This document shows positions 54,070 through 61,996 of a DNA stretch of 64,000 nt, piece by piece. The notes beneath the pieces are model-generated. The model saw nothing but the letters and a program-made list of their open reading frames with translations. It did no database searches and was not told where the DNA came from. The stretch covers positions 248,001 through 312,000 of the forward strand of contig NZ_JAELVS010000001.1 in assembly GCF_016427555.1 (NCBI RefSeq), read 5' to 3'. The position numbers were made by a program, and so were the translations under genes. Every line of letters begins with the position of its first letter. Within the stretch, counting starts at the first letter, position 1. Source of the DNA: Marinobacter litoralis. GTDB taxonomy: Bacteria > Pseudomonadota > Gammaproteobacteria > Pseudomonadales > Oleiphilaceae.

Positions 54070-55049
54070 ACGGTTGGCTCATTTCGCTTGGGCTAACGTT
54101 AGAGGCGGGAGGCCTCGCGGCGCTGTTCACCGACTTGCCTTCACTGCAGGCGCTGTCGGCTTATTTAACAGCACACGCACTGGCAACACTGGTGTTCACA
54201 CTGGTATGCCTGCCGTTGTTACCCGCCAGCTATCGACGCAAACTGGTATTGGCCGGCCTTTTTCTATTCACGCTGCAATTCGCCATGCCCGTGATCGGTA
54301 GCATTGGCGTGTTCGCCGGCATTTTGCTGCCCCTTCGTCTGCCTCGAAGCGAGCAACACAACCCTTGGCAAGAAACCCACATTCCGGAATTGCCGTACCG
54401 ACCGATGGATATGGATGATCAGCTGGGCTTCAGCGACGGCGGTTTGCGTGAGGTCCTGCGCGAGGCTAGTTCGTCCGAAAAACGCCTTAAAGCCTTGCTC
54501 GCGTCCCGACAACTAACCGATCAGGAAGCTGTTGATATTTTGAAAGAAGCGCTTAAAGACCCTTCTGACGACATCCGTTTGCTGGCATATTCGATGCTGG
54601 AACAAAAAGAGAAACAACTTGCTACCCGCGCTCAGGAGCTGAAAAAACTTCTCGACAACCCCGACCACCCTGACAGGCATCGGGTGACACGTCGGCTCGC
54701 CCACACTTGGTGGGAAATCGCATATCTGGGCCTGGCCCAAGGCGGTCTAAAACAGTATTACCTGGAAAATGCCCGTCATCTGCTGATCCAACTCACAGGC
54801 GCTAAATCGTTCCACAACGACTGGCGTTTACTGGGTCGTATTGAGCTGGCGCTAGGCCATACCGAGGCCGCCAACAAGGCTTTCGAGGCTTCATTGGCAA
54901 ACGGAGCCTCGCCCGAGCTGATTTATCCGTATCTGGCCGAAGTCGCTTTTCTGACACGAGACTTTCAAAGTGTGCGCTTCCATCTGGCCAACTGTTCACG
55001 TTTCGGCCCGTCCGCACCGGTAAAAGAACTCATGGAGGGCTGGTTATGA
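54066..55049 (+). CDS. pelE: Pel inner-membrane protein PelE
   Basis: A 327-residue protein with three to four N-terminal transmembrane segments (within ~1-92) and a cytosolic helical TPR-like region (~150-327; SLANGASPELIYPYLAEVAF). PelE interacts with PelD, PelF and PelG in the synthase complex. Overlapping ATGA junctions on both sides fix the start and show tight coupling. Confidence 0.9.
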   Translation: MNGWLISLGLTLEAGGLAALFTDLPSLQALSAYLTAHALATLVFTLVCLPLLPASYRRKLVLAGLFLFTLQFAMPVIGSIGVFAGILLPLRLPRSEQHNPWQETHIPELPYRPMDMDDQLGFSDGGLREVLREASSSEKRLKALLASRQLTDQEAVDILKEALKDPSDDIRLLAYSMLEQKEKQLATRAQELKKLLDNPDHPDRHRVTRRLAHTWWEIAYLGLAQGGLKQYYLENARHLLIQLTGAKSFHNDWRLLGRIELALGHTEAANKAFEASLANGASPELIYPYLAEVAFLTRDFQSVRFHLANCSRFGPSAPVKELMEGWL

Positions 55050-56587
55050 TCTGGCGAAAATCAGCCAACAAGGAAACACCCATCGCCGACATCACACTGT
55101 TGCTTGAGGGCACTTACCCCTTTGTTCGGGGTGGCGTTTCTTCCTGGGTACACCAGATCATTTCCGGTTTGCCCCAGTACCGTTTTTCACTGATTTTTCT
55201 GGGCGGTGACCGCAGCCCTTACGGAGAGATGCAGTATCAGTTGCCAGGGAATGTGGTGCATCTTGAATGCCACTACCTGATGGACCCACTGGTCGAATCG
55301 AAACCGAAAGCCCGCAAAGGCAATCGAGCTGCGTTCGACACCCAGCGCAAGTTACACAACCAGCTGCGCAACAAAGCCCCGGTACCGAAAGGGGTATTCA
55401 GTGACATCTTTCAAAGCCTGGGCCGCAAAGGCGGCATCAGTAAGGAAGATTTTCTTTACAGCGAAGAAAGCTGGAAGGTGATTGACGAAAGCTACAACAA
55501 ATATTGCACAGATCCGTCGTTCATTGATTATTTCTGGACCATCAAGATCATGCACGGGCCGCTGTTTCGCATCGCCGAGATCGCCCGCAACATTCCTCCT
55601 ACCCGAGCGGTGCATGCTGTCTCTACCGGATACGCGGGCTTGATGGGCGCCATGCTGAAAGAAACCCGGGGCATTCCTTACATCCTGACCGAGCATGGCA
55701 TCTACACCAAAGAACGAAAAATCGACCTGTCACAGGCGGACTGGATCAAAGATGTCACGGATAAGGTCAGCACTAATCTGAACGACGATTTGGGATACAT
55801 TCGCCAGCTCTGGATTCGTTTTTTCGAATCTTTGGGGCGCATGTCCTATCAAATGGCCGACCCCATCATCTCGCTCTACATTGGCAATCAGCAACGCCAG
55901 CTCGCCGACGGGGCAGAACCCGACCGCACACGGATTATTCCCAATGGGATCGATCCAACACGGTTTGAAGGCGCATTGGCCGCCCGGCCAGACGACGTTC
56001 CCATGGTCATGGGACTGGTAGGCCGTGTGGTTCCGATCAAAGACATCAAAACCTTCATCCGGGCCATGCGCGCCGTTTACGAAGTTATCCCCAATGTCGA
56101 AGGCTGGATCGTCGGGCCCGAAGAAGAAGATCCTGTCTATGTAAAAGAGTGCCGGGAACTGGTCAGCAGTCTGGGCCTGGACCACTGCGTTAAATTCCTC
56201 GGATACCAGAATGTGAACGACATTCTTCCGAAACTGGGCCTGATGGTGCTGACCTCGATTTCCGAAGCCTTACCCCTGGTCATACTGGAAGCCAATGCCG
56301 CAGGTCTGCCTTGCATTGCTACCGATGTGGGCGCCTGCCGGGAGTTGATCGAAGGCGGCACCACGGAAGACCGGCGCTTAGGAAGCAGTGGGATGGTGGT
56401 TCCCATCGCAGATCCGGAAGCCACCGCCCGGGCAGCCACACGGCTTTTGCTGGACAAACAACGCTGGCAAGCAGCCAGTGCCGCAGGGCTGGCACGCGTT
56501 AAAGAATTTTACACCCTGGAGTCTATGTACGATTCGTATCGAAACATCTACGACACGGCATTATCAGCCGAAAACCGGGAAGACTGA
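55046..56587 (+). CDS. pelF: Pel glycosyltransferase PelF
   Basis: A 513-residue cytosolic GT4-family glycosyltransferase. The N-terminal half has LLEGTYPFVRGGVSSWVHQI and EHGIYTKERKIDLS; the C-terminal Rossmann domain has the E-x7-E motif EALPLVILE, with IPNGIDPTRFEGAL near its start. PelF polymerises Pel from UDP-GalNAc/GlcNAc. Its stop overlaps pelG (TGATG). Confidence 0.94.
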   Translation: MIWRKSANKETPIADITLLLEGTYPFVRGGVSSWVHQIISGLPQYRFSLIFLGGDRSPYGEMQYQLPGNVVHLECHYLMDPLVESKPKARKGNRAAFDTQRKLHNQLRNKAPVPKGVFSDIFQSLGRKGGISKEDFLYSEESWKVIDESYNKYCTDPSFIDYFWTIKIMHGPLFRIAEIARNIPPTRAVHAVSTGYAGLMGAMLKETRGIPYILTEHGIYTKERKIDLSQADWIKDVTDKVSTNLNDDLGYIRQLWIRFFESLGRMSYQMADPIISLYIGNQQRQLADGAEPDRTRIIPNGIDPTRFEGALAARPDDVPMVMGLVGRVVPIKDIKTFIRAMRAVYEVIPNVEGWIVGPEEEDPVYVKECRELVSSLGLDHCVKFLGYQNVNDILPKLGLMVLTSISEALPLVILEANAAGLPCIATDVGACRELIEGGTTEDRRLGSSGMVVPIADPEATARAATRLLLDKQRWQAASAAGLARVKEFYTLESMYDSYRNIYDTALSAENRED

Positions 56588-57963
56588 TGGCAGGCATTGG
56601 ATTCGAACTCAGACGCATCCTCAAGCGAGACAGCCTGAGCAGCCTGATCGGCGCTTACGGACTGGCAAGCATCATCAGCTCAGGCCCCTGGGTATTGTCG
56701 GTGCTCGGGGTCATGCTGATCGGTATCGTCAGTCTGACACTGGCGGTTCGTGATGTGGAGATTGTGCAGTTCTTGGTGTCAGTGACCTACCTGATGGCCA
56801 TTTCACTGGTGTTTTCGGGACTATTCCAACATGTCTTTACCCGTTGGGTGGCCGACCAGCTGTACGAGAAGCGCAACAACCTAATTCTCCCCAACCTGAT
56901 GGGAGTGCTTTGGCTTTCAACCCTACTGGCGCTGCTGGGCGGCTTGCCCGCCATACTTTTTCTGCTGCCAGATACCAGCACTCTGTATAAGTTGTCGATG
57001 CTGGCCAACTTTGTGGTGCTGTGTAATCTCTGGCCAGTCACCATTTTCCTGTCGGGAATGAAATCCTATTATCTGATCGTGGGACTGTTTGCCGTCGGCT
57101 ACACCACGGCCATTATCGCCGCTTTGCTGTTATCCGGCCTGGGCCTTGAGGGCCTATTGGGAGGTCTGCTTCTGGGTCACAGCCTGCTGCTGTTCAGCTT
57201 TCTGTTCAGCATCATTCGGCAATACCCCAGCGACACGTTGATTGATTTCAGCTTCACCCGGCGCTCACAAATCTTTCCTGCGCTAATCGCTACCGGATTG
57301 CTGTTTAACGCCGCGGTTTGGGCCGATAAATTCATCTTCTGGTTTCACCCGGACACCTCACAGCACGTCATCGGGACTCTGCGGGCATCCGCGATCTATG
57401 ATCTTGCAATTTTTCTTGCTTATCTTGCGATCATTCCCGGCATGGCGGTGTTTCTGGTGCGTATGGAAACCGACTTTTCCGAAGCCTACGACCGTTTCTA
57501 CACCGCGGTCAGGGAAGGCGATACCTTAAGCCGTATCAACGGCTTTCGGGATGAGATGGTGCGAGTCGCCCGCAACGGTATTTACGAAATCTGCAAGGTG
57601 CAAAGCTTCACGCTGATCATTCTGTTCATCTGGGCCGACGAGATCCTGGCCGCCATCGGCATTTCCACCTTGTACCTGCCGATGTTTTACATTGACCTTG
57701 TCTCGGTGAGCATGCAGCTGATTTTGCTGGCTATCCAGAACGTGCTGTTTTACCTCGACTCCCGGCACATCAACGTGTCCCTGTGCGTGATCTTTTTTAC
57801 CAGCAACGTGATGCTCACGCTATTGACCATCGAACTGGGTGCCAACTTCTACGGATACGGGTACGCGGGTGCCACGTTCCTCTCGTCGGTCATCGGGCTG
57901 GCGTTGCTGTCCCGGAAATTTGATCGCCTGGAGTACGAAACCTTCATGCTGCAAGGTCGATGA
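56587..57963 (+). CDS. pelG: Pel inner-membrane transporter PelG
   Basis: A 458-residue protein with about 12 transmembrane helices, beginning MAGIGFELRRILKRDSLSS, the PelG hallmark. It belongs to the Wzx-like polysaccharide transporter superfamily and, with PelD and PelE, forms the complex that carries the polymer across the inner membrane. It ends the operon; no clear terminator follows in the 164-bp gap. Confidence 0.94.
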   Translation: MAGIGFELRRILKRDSLSSLIGAYGLASIISSGPWVLSVLGVMLIGIVSLTLAVRDVEIVQFLVSVTYLMAISLVFSGLFQHVFTRWVADQLYEKRNNLILPNLMGVLWLSTLLALLGGLPAILFLLPDTSTLYKLSMLANFVVLCNLWPVTIFLSGMKSYYLIVGLFAVGYTTAIIAALLLSGLGLEGLLGGLLLGHSLLLFSFLFSIIRQYPSDTLIDFSFTRRSQIFPALIATGLLFNAAVWADKFIFWFHPDTSQHVIGTLRASAIYDLAIFLAYLAIIPGMAVFLVRMETDFSEAYDRFYTAVREGDTLSRINGFRDEMVRVARNGIYEICKVQSFTLIILFIWADEILAAIGISTLYLPMFYIDLVSVSMQLILLAIQNVLFYLDSRHINVSLCVIFFTSNVMLTLLTIELGANFYGYGYAGATFLSSVIGLALLSRKFDRLEYETFMLQGR

Positions 57964-58127
57964 CGTCAGTTAGCAAAACTGAATGAAGTTTCAGAGGTTC
58001 ACCTTTCGGGTCTGGACAAGCCAACCCAACCATAGGATGCTGAAGATACTCTAAAAATAATACCGGTTCGGCTGGCCCTGGATGGCGCCAACAGACCGCA
58101 CCAACGCATCATCATGAGGATATCGCA

Positions 58128-59771
58128 GTGGCAGAGGCAGTAGCTCCGAAAAAACTCAAACCCAGTACCATCAGAATCGGCACCCGATACCGCGCCAACC
58201 GCCTGAAAGGCCCCTACGATGCCATCGTTATTGGCTCCGGCATTGGCGGCCTCACCGCCGCTGCGTGCCTGTCCCGGGCGGGTCAAAAAGTTCTGGTACT
58301 GGAGCAACACTATACCGCCGGGGGTTACACCCACAGCTACGCCCGCAATGGTTATGAGTGGGACGTAGGGGTTCACTACATCGGAGACATGGGCGTCAGT
58401 ACCACGCTCGCCCGGCGTTTGTTCGATTACATCACCGACAGCAAGCTTAAATGGGCTCCGATGGACGAAAACTACGACCGTTTCTTCCTCGGCGACAAAG
58501 TGGTTAATCTGCGCGCGGGTAAAGAAGGCCTGCGGCATTCCCTGTTGAATGCCTTTCCGGAAGAGGGCGAAGCCATCGACCGTTACGTGGCGCTGCTCGA
58601 TCAGGTTACCAGTGGTATGCAGTGGTATACCTTGTCCAAACTCTCTCCCTCATTGATCAGCCCACTGGTATCGAAAGGGCTGAATAAAGTGCTGCCAGAC
58701 TGCTTTAACCGCAATACCTACGAGGTGCTGCGAGAGTTAACCGATAACGAAGAGCTCATTGGCGCCATCACCGGTCAATGGGGCGACTGTGGCGTTACCC
58801 CAAAGCAGTCGAGCTTCATGATCCACGCCATTATCGCCAAACATTATCTGCACGGCGGCTACTACCCGGTCGGCGGTGCCTCCGAGATTGCCAAAACCAT
58901 CATTCCGGGCATTCAGGCCGCGGGCGGCGAAGTGTTTACCTACGCCGATGTCACCGACATTCTGATCGAGAAGGGCAAAGCCGTGGGCGTTCGCATGGCC
59001 GACGGCGAAGAAATCCGGGCTCCCAAGATTATCAGCGGCGCCGGGGTCATCAACACCTACGAGAGGCTTCTGCCCAAGGAAGTGTCGGAAAAGGTCGGTT
59101 ATCCACAGGACCGCAAGCACATCAAACCGTCCATGGCCCACATCGGCCTGTACATTGGCCTGCAGGGTACGCCGGAAGAACTGGGATTACCCCGCACCAA
59201 CTTCTGGATTTACCCCGGTGCGGATCACGATGCCAGTGTCGATACCTTTCTGAAAAACCCGCACAATGCGCCTTTCCCGGTGGTGTACCTGTCGTTTCCC
59301 GCAGCGAAAGATCCGGATTACCAGAATCGCTGGCCGGGAACGTCCACGCTCGAGGTGGTGGCACCCACTTCCTGGGAGATGTTCGAATCCTGGCAGGGCA
59401 GCACCTGGGGCAAGCGCGGTGAGGAATACGAAGCGCTGAAAGCCGAAATTACCGACCGGTTGCTGGAGGAAGTCTACGACAAACTGCCTCAGCTACGCGG
59501 CAAGATCGACTACGTGGAGACTTCCACCCCGCTATCAACCGCCTGGTTCTGCCGCTACGAGGAAGGCGAGCTCTACGGCCTGGACCATACCCCCGAGCGG
59601 TTTGAGCAGCGCTGGCTTAAGCCGAAAACCGACATCCCCGGCCTGTATCTGACTGGGCAGGACATTTTGACCTGCGGCCTTGTTGGCGCGATGATTGGCG
59701 GGTTGATTACCACGCTTTCCATTCAGGGTCTTAAAGGCGCCGGATTGGCAAAACGCATCTTTGTAGGCTAA
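58128..59771 (+). CDS. FAD-dependent oxidoreductase, RetSat/phytoene-desaturase-like
   Basis: A 547-residue flavoprotein starting with GTG (GAGGA seven bases upstream). The FAD-binding motif DAIVIGSGIGGLTAAACLSR with VLVLEQHYTAGGYTHSY, and the C-terminal GLYLTGQDILTCGLVGAMIG, place it with all-trans-retinol 13,14-reductase and carotenoid desaturase-like enzymes. Bacterial members of this group mostly lack a known substrate, and no carotenoid genes are nearby. There are no membrane helices or signal peptide. It is followed by a DUF1232 gene 19 bp later, so they may be co-transcribed. Confidence 0.85.
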   Translation: MAEAVAPKKLKPSTIRIGTRYRANRLKGPYDAIVIGSGIGGLTAAACLSRAGQKVLVLEQHYTAGGYTHSYARNGYEWDVGVHYIGDMGVSTTLARRLFDYITDSKLKWAPMDENYDRFFLGDKVVNLRAGKEGLRHSLLNAFPEEGEAIDRYVALLDQVTSGMQWYTLSKLSPSLISPLVSKGLNKVLPDCFNRNTYEVLRELTDNEELIGAITGQWGDCGVTPKQSSFMIHAIIAKHYLHGGYYPVGGASEIAKTIIPGIQAAGGEVFTYADVTDILIEKGKAVGVRMADGEEIRAPKIISGAGVINTYERLLPKEVSEKVGYPQDRKHIKPSMAHIGLYIGLQGTPEELGLPRTNFWIYPGADHDASVDTFLKNPHNAPFPVVYLSFPAAKDPDYQNRWPGTSTLEVVAPTSWEMFESWQGSTWGKRGEEYEALKAEITDRLLEEVYDKLPQLRGKIDYVETSTPLSTAWFCRYEEGELYGLDHTPERFEQRWLKPKTDIPGLYLTGQDILTCGLVGAMIGGLITTLSIQGLKGAGLAKRIFVG

Positions 59772-59790
59772 ATCTTAAAGGCACGCAGTC

Positions 59791-60192
59791 ATGGCAGTGT
59801 TCTCCACAAAAACCGCAGAAGCACAACTGAACGAAGAAGCGGGCAAAGTCCGCAAAAACGATCTGGAAACACTGTTACAAAGGCAGGAAGCGATCGAGGC
59901 TAAAGTGAAAGGCAGCGGTCGTCTCGAGCGCTTCGGCACGGACATCAAATTGATGTTTTCCCTGATCCGGGATTACTGGAACGGTCGCTATCGCGCCGTG
60001 CCCTGGAAAACCATTGCCGCTGTCGCAGGCGCCTTGCTGTATGTGCTGAATCCGCTGGATATGATTCCGGATCTGATTTTCGGATTCGGGTTGCTCGATG
60101 ATGCGGGTGTGGTGGCTCTCTGCCTGAAGCTGGTGGAATCCGATCTTCACAAATACGCAGCATGGAAAGAATTGTCGGAAAAACCAGAATAA
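59791..60192 (+). CDS. DUF1232 (YkvA-like) membrane protein
   Basis: A 133-residue protein with a charged N-terminal half and the DUF1232 core ALLYVLNPLDMIPDLIF with GFGLLDDAGVVALCLKL. It probably has one or two short membrane-embedded segments. Function of the family is unknown. It lies just downstream of the RetSat-like flavoprotein gene. Confidence 0.8.
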   Translation: MAVFSTKTAEAQLNEEAGKVRKNDLETLLQRQEAIEAKVKGSGRLERFGTDIKLMFSLIRDYWNGRYRAVPWKTIAAVAGALLYVLNPLDMIPDLIFGFGLLDDAGVVALCLKLVESDLHKYAAWKELSEKPE

Positions 60193-60278
60193 ACCCCAAA
60201 GCAAATTGATCGAATTGTTAACTAAAGGTAATCTCACTCCTCCTACTTTACGAAACCAATAAACCCTCCGGAGCGCTC

Positions 60279-61055
60279 GTGGATTTCGCTACCCTGATCG
60301 GCCTTGTCGGCGCCATCTTACTCATCGCTTCTGCGGTGATTCTTGGCGTTTCGCCTGACGTTTTTGTCAATTCAGCGTCTCTGCTGATTGTGGTGGGCGG
60401 TAGCCTGCTGGTGGTATTAGCCAAGTTCAGTATTCCCCAGTTTCTCGGCGCGTTTAAGGCTGCAGCTCGGGCCTTCAAGTTCAAACTTCCGGAAACCCAG
60501 GACAGCATCGAAGAACTGGTCGAAATCGCCAGCATAGCTCGCAAAGAAGGCCCTTTGGGGCTGGAAGGCCGGGATGTCAGCTCCCCGTTTCTTGCCAGCG
60601 GCATCCAGATGCTGGTCGATGGCCAGAATGACGAGACCATCAAACAGCTGCTGGATAAAGAACGCTTGATGACCCTCGACTACAACCGCTCCGGGTCCAA
60701 AGTGTTCACCGCCATGGCCGATGTGGCGCCGGCGATGGGCATGATCGGAACACTGATCGGCCTGGTACAGATGCTGTCCAATATGGAAGATCCGAAATCC
60801 ATCGGGCCGGCCATGGCGGTAGCCCTGCTCACCACACTTTACGGCGCCATGATCGCCACCATGATTGCCTCGCCCATTGCCGATAAGCTCTCGCTGCGAA
60901 TGACCGAAGAGGCCCGGATGCAAATGCTCTACACCGACGCTCTGGTGGCCATACAACAAGGCACCAACCCCCGTGTTATCGAACAGATGCTGTCGAGTTA
61001 TCTGCCCCCGAACCAGCGTGACAAAGCGCCTGAGGCCGAGCCCAGCGGCGGATAA
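60279..61055 (+). CDS. pomA: Sodium-type flagellar stator PomA (MotA family)
   Basis: A 258-residue protein starting with GTG (GGAG five bases upstream). Four transmembrane helices: two at the N-terminus (FATLIGLVGAILLIASAVIL, ~3-22) and two later with VAPAMGMIGTLIGLVQML and MAVALLTTLYGAMIATMIA. Length and sequence match PomA of Vibrio/Marinobacter rather than H+ MotA (~295 aa). It forms the A5B2 stator with PomB. It is remote from any flagellar cluster in this window. Confidence 0.92.
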   Translation: MDFATLIGLVGAILLIASAVILGVSPDVFVNSASLLIVVGGSLLVVLAKFSIPQFLGAFKAAARAFKFKLPETQDSIEELVEIASIARKEGPLGLEGRDVSSPFLASGIQMLVDGQNDETIKQLLDKERLMTLDYNRSGSKVFTAMADVAPAMGMIGTLIGLVQMLSNMEDPKSIGPAMAVALLTTLYGAMIATMIASPIADKLSLRMTEEARMQMLYTDALVAIQQGTNPRVIEQMLSSYLPPNQRDKAPEAEPSGG

Positions 61056-61060
61056 GCACT

Positions 61061-61996
61061 ATGGAAGAACTGCCAGAAGAAGAAAAACCGGGGATCCCGG
61101 CGTGGGTTGTTACCTTCGCCGACCTGATGTCGTTGCTGATGTGCTTCTTTGTGCTTCTGTTGTCGTTCTCCGAGATCGACGCCATGAAGTTCAAACAGAT
61201 TGCCGGTGAGCTTTCGAAAGCGTTCGGGGTGCAGCGCGAAGTGCCCGTTCTGGAGATCCCCCAAGGCACCAGCCCCATCTTCGACAAGTTTTCCCCAGGC
61301 CCTCCCGAGCCTACGGTGTTAGACGAAGTCCGCCAAACCACCACTGACCAAAAACCCGAGCTGGAAACACTCAAGAGTCCGACCGAACAAGCCCGGGAAG
61401 AAGCGGCCAAAGAAGCGCTTGAAGCTGACGCCGCGCGCATTCGGGAAGTCCTGGCAGAAGCGATTGAAGACGGGCGAATTACGATTGAAGCCGATCTTGA
61501 CCAACACCGGATTGTTATCCGGGTGGAAGAGAAAGGCTCCTTCCCTTCGGGTTCGGCAGAACTGACGTGGGAATTCGAAACCCTGTTGCTGGAAATGGCC
61601 GAGGTTCTGGCGGATATTCCGGGCGAACTGACCGTTGAAGGCCACACCGACGACATCCCGATTCGCAATTCGCGCTTTTACAGCAACTGGGATCTGTCAG
61701 CGGCCCGCGCCGCAGCCGTTGCCAACGCACTGCTGGCCACCGGAGCGGTCGAACCCACCCGGCTGGCGGTTAAAGGGCTCGCGGATACCGAACCCCGGGG
61801 TGAAAACGATTCCTCGGAAAGCCGCGCCAAGAACCGCCGGGTCGAAATCATCGTCGATATGCTCACCCCGCAGGAAGAAGAGCGCATGCGCTTGAGAGAA
61901 CTGCTTGAACGCAGTGCCCGGCAAACCGAAACCGTTATTGATGTGCGCTCCGCGACGCCCGGAAATGCTCCACCCACGACAACAGGGCCGGAATAA
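61061..61996 (+). CDS. pomB: Sodium-type flagellar stator PomB (MotB family)
   Basis: A 311-residue protein with a single N-terminal helix FADLMSLLMCFFVLLLSFSE, where D21 is the ion-carrying aspartate and the MCFF context is that of Na+ PomB. A linker with acidic coiled-coil-like sequence leads to an OmpA-like peptidoglycan-binding domain (VEGHTDDIPI ... SRAKNRRVEIIV). It starts 5 bp after pomA. Its last 62 bp overlap, antisense, the end of the RND gene. Confidence 0.92.
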   Translation: MEELPEEEKPGIPAWVVTFADLMSLLMCFFVLLLSFSEIDAMKFKQIAGELSKAFGVQREVPVLEIPQGTSPIFDKFSPGPPEPTVLDEVRQTTTDQKPELETLKSPTEQAREEAAKEALEADAARIREVLAEAIEDGRITIEADLDQHRIVIRVEEKGSFPSGSAELTWEFETLLLEMAEVLADIPGELTVEGHTDDIPIRNSRFYSNWDLSAARAAAVANALLATGAVEPTRLAVKGLADTEPRGENDSSESRAKNRRVEIIVDMLTPQEEERMRLRELLERSARQTETVIDVRSATPGNAPPTTTGPE

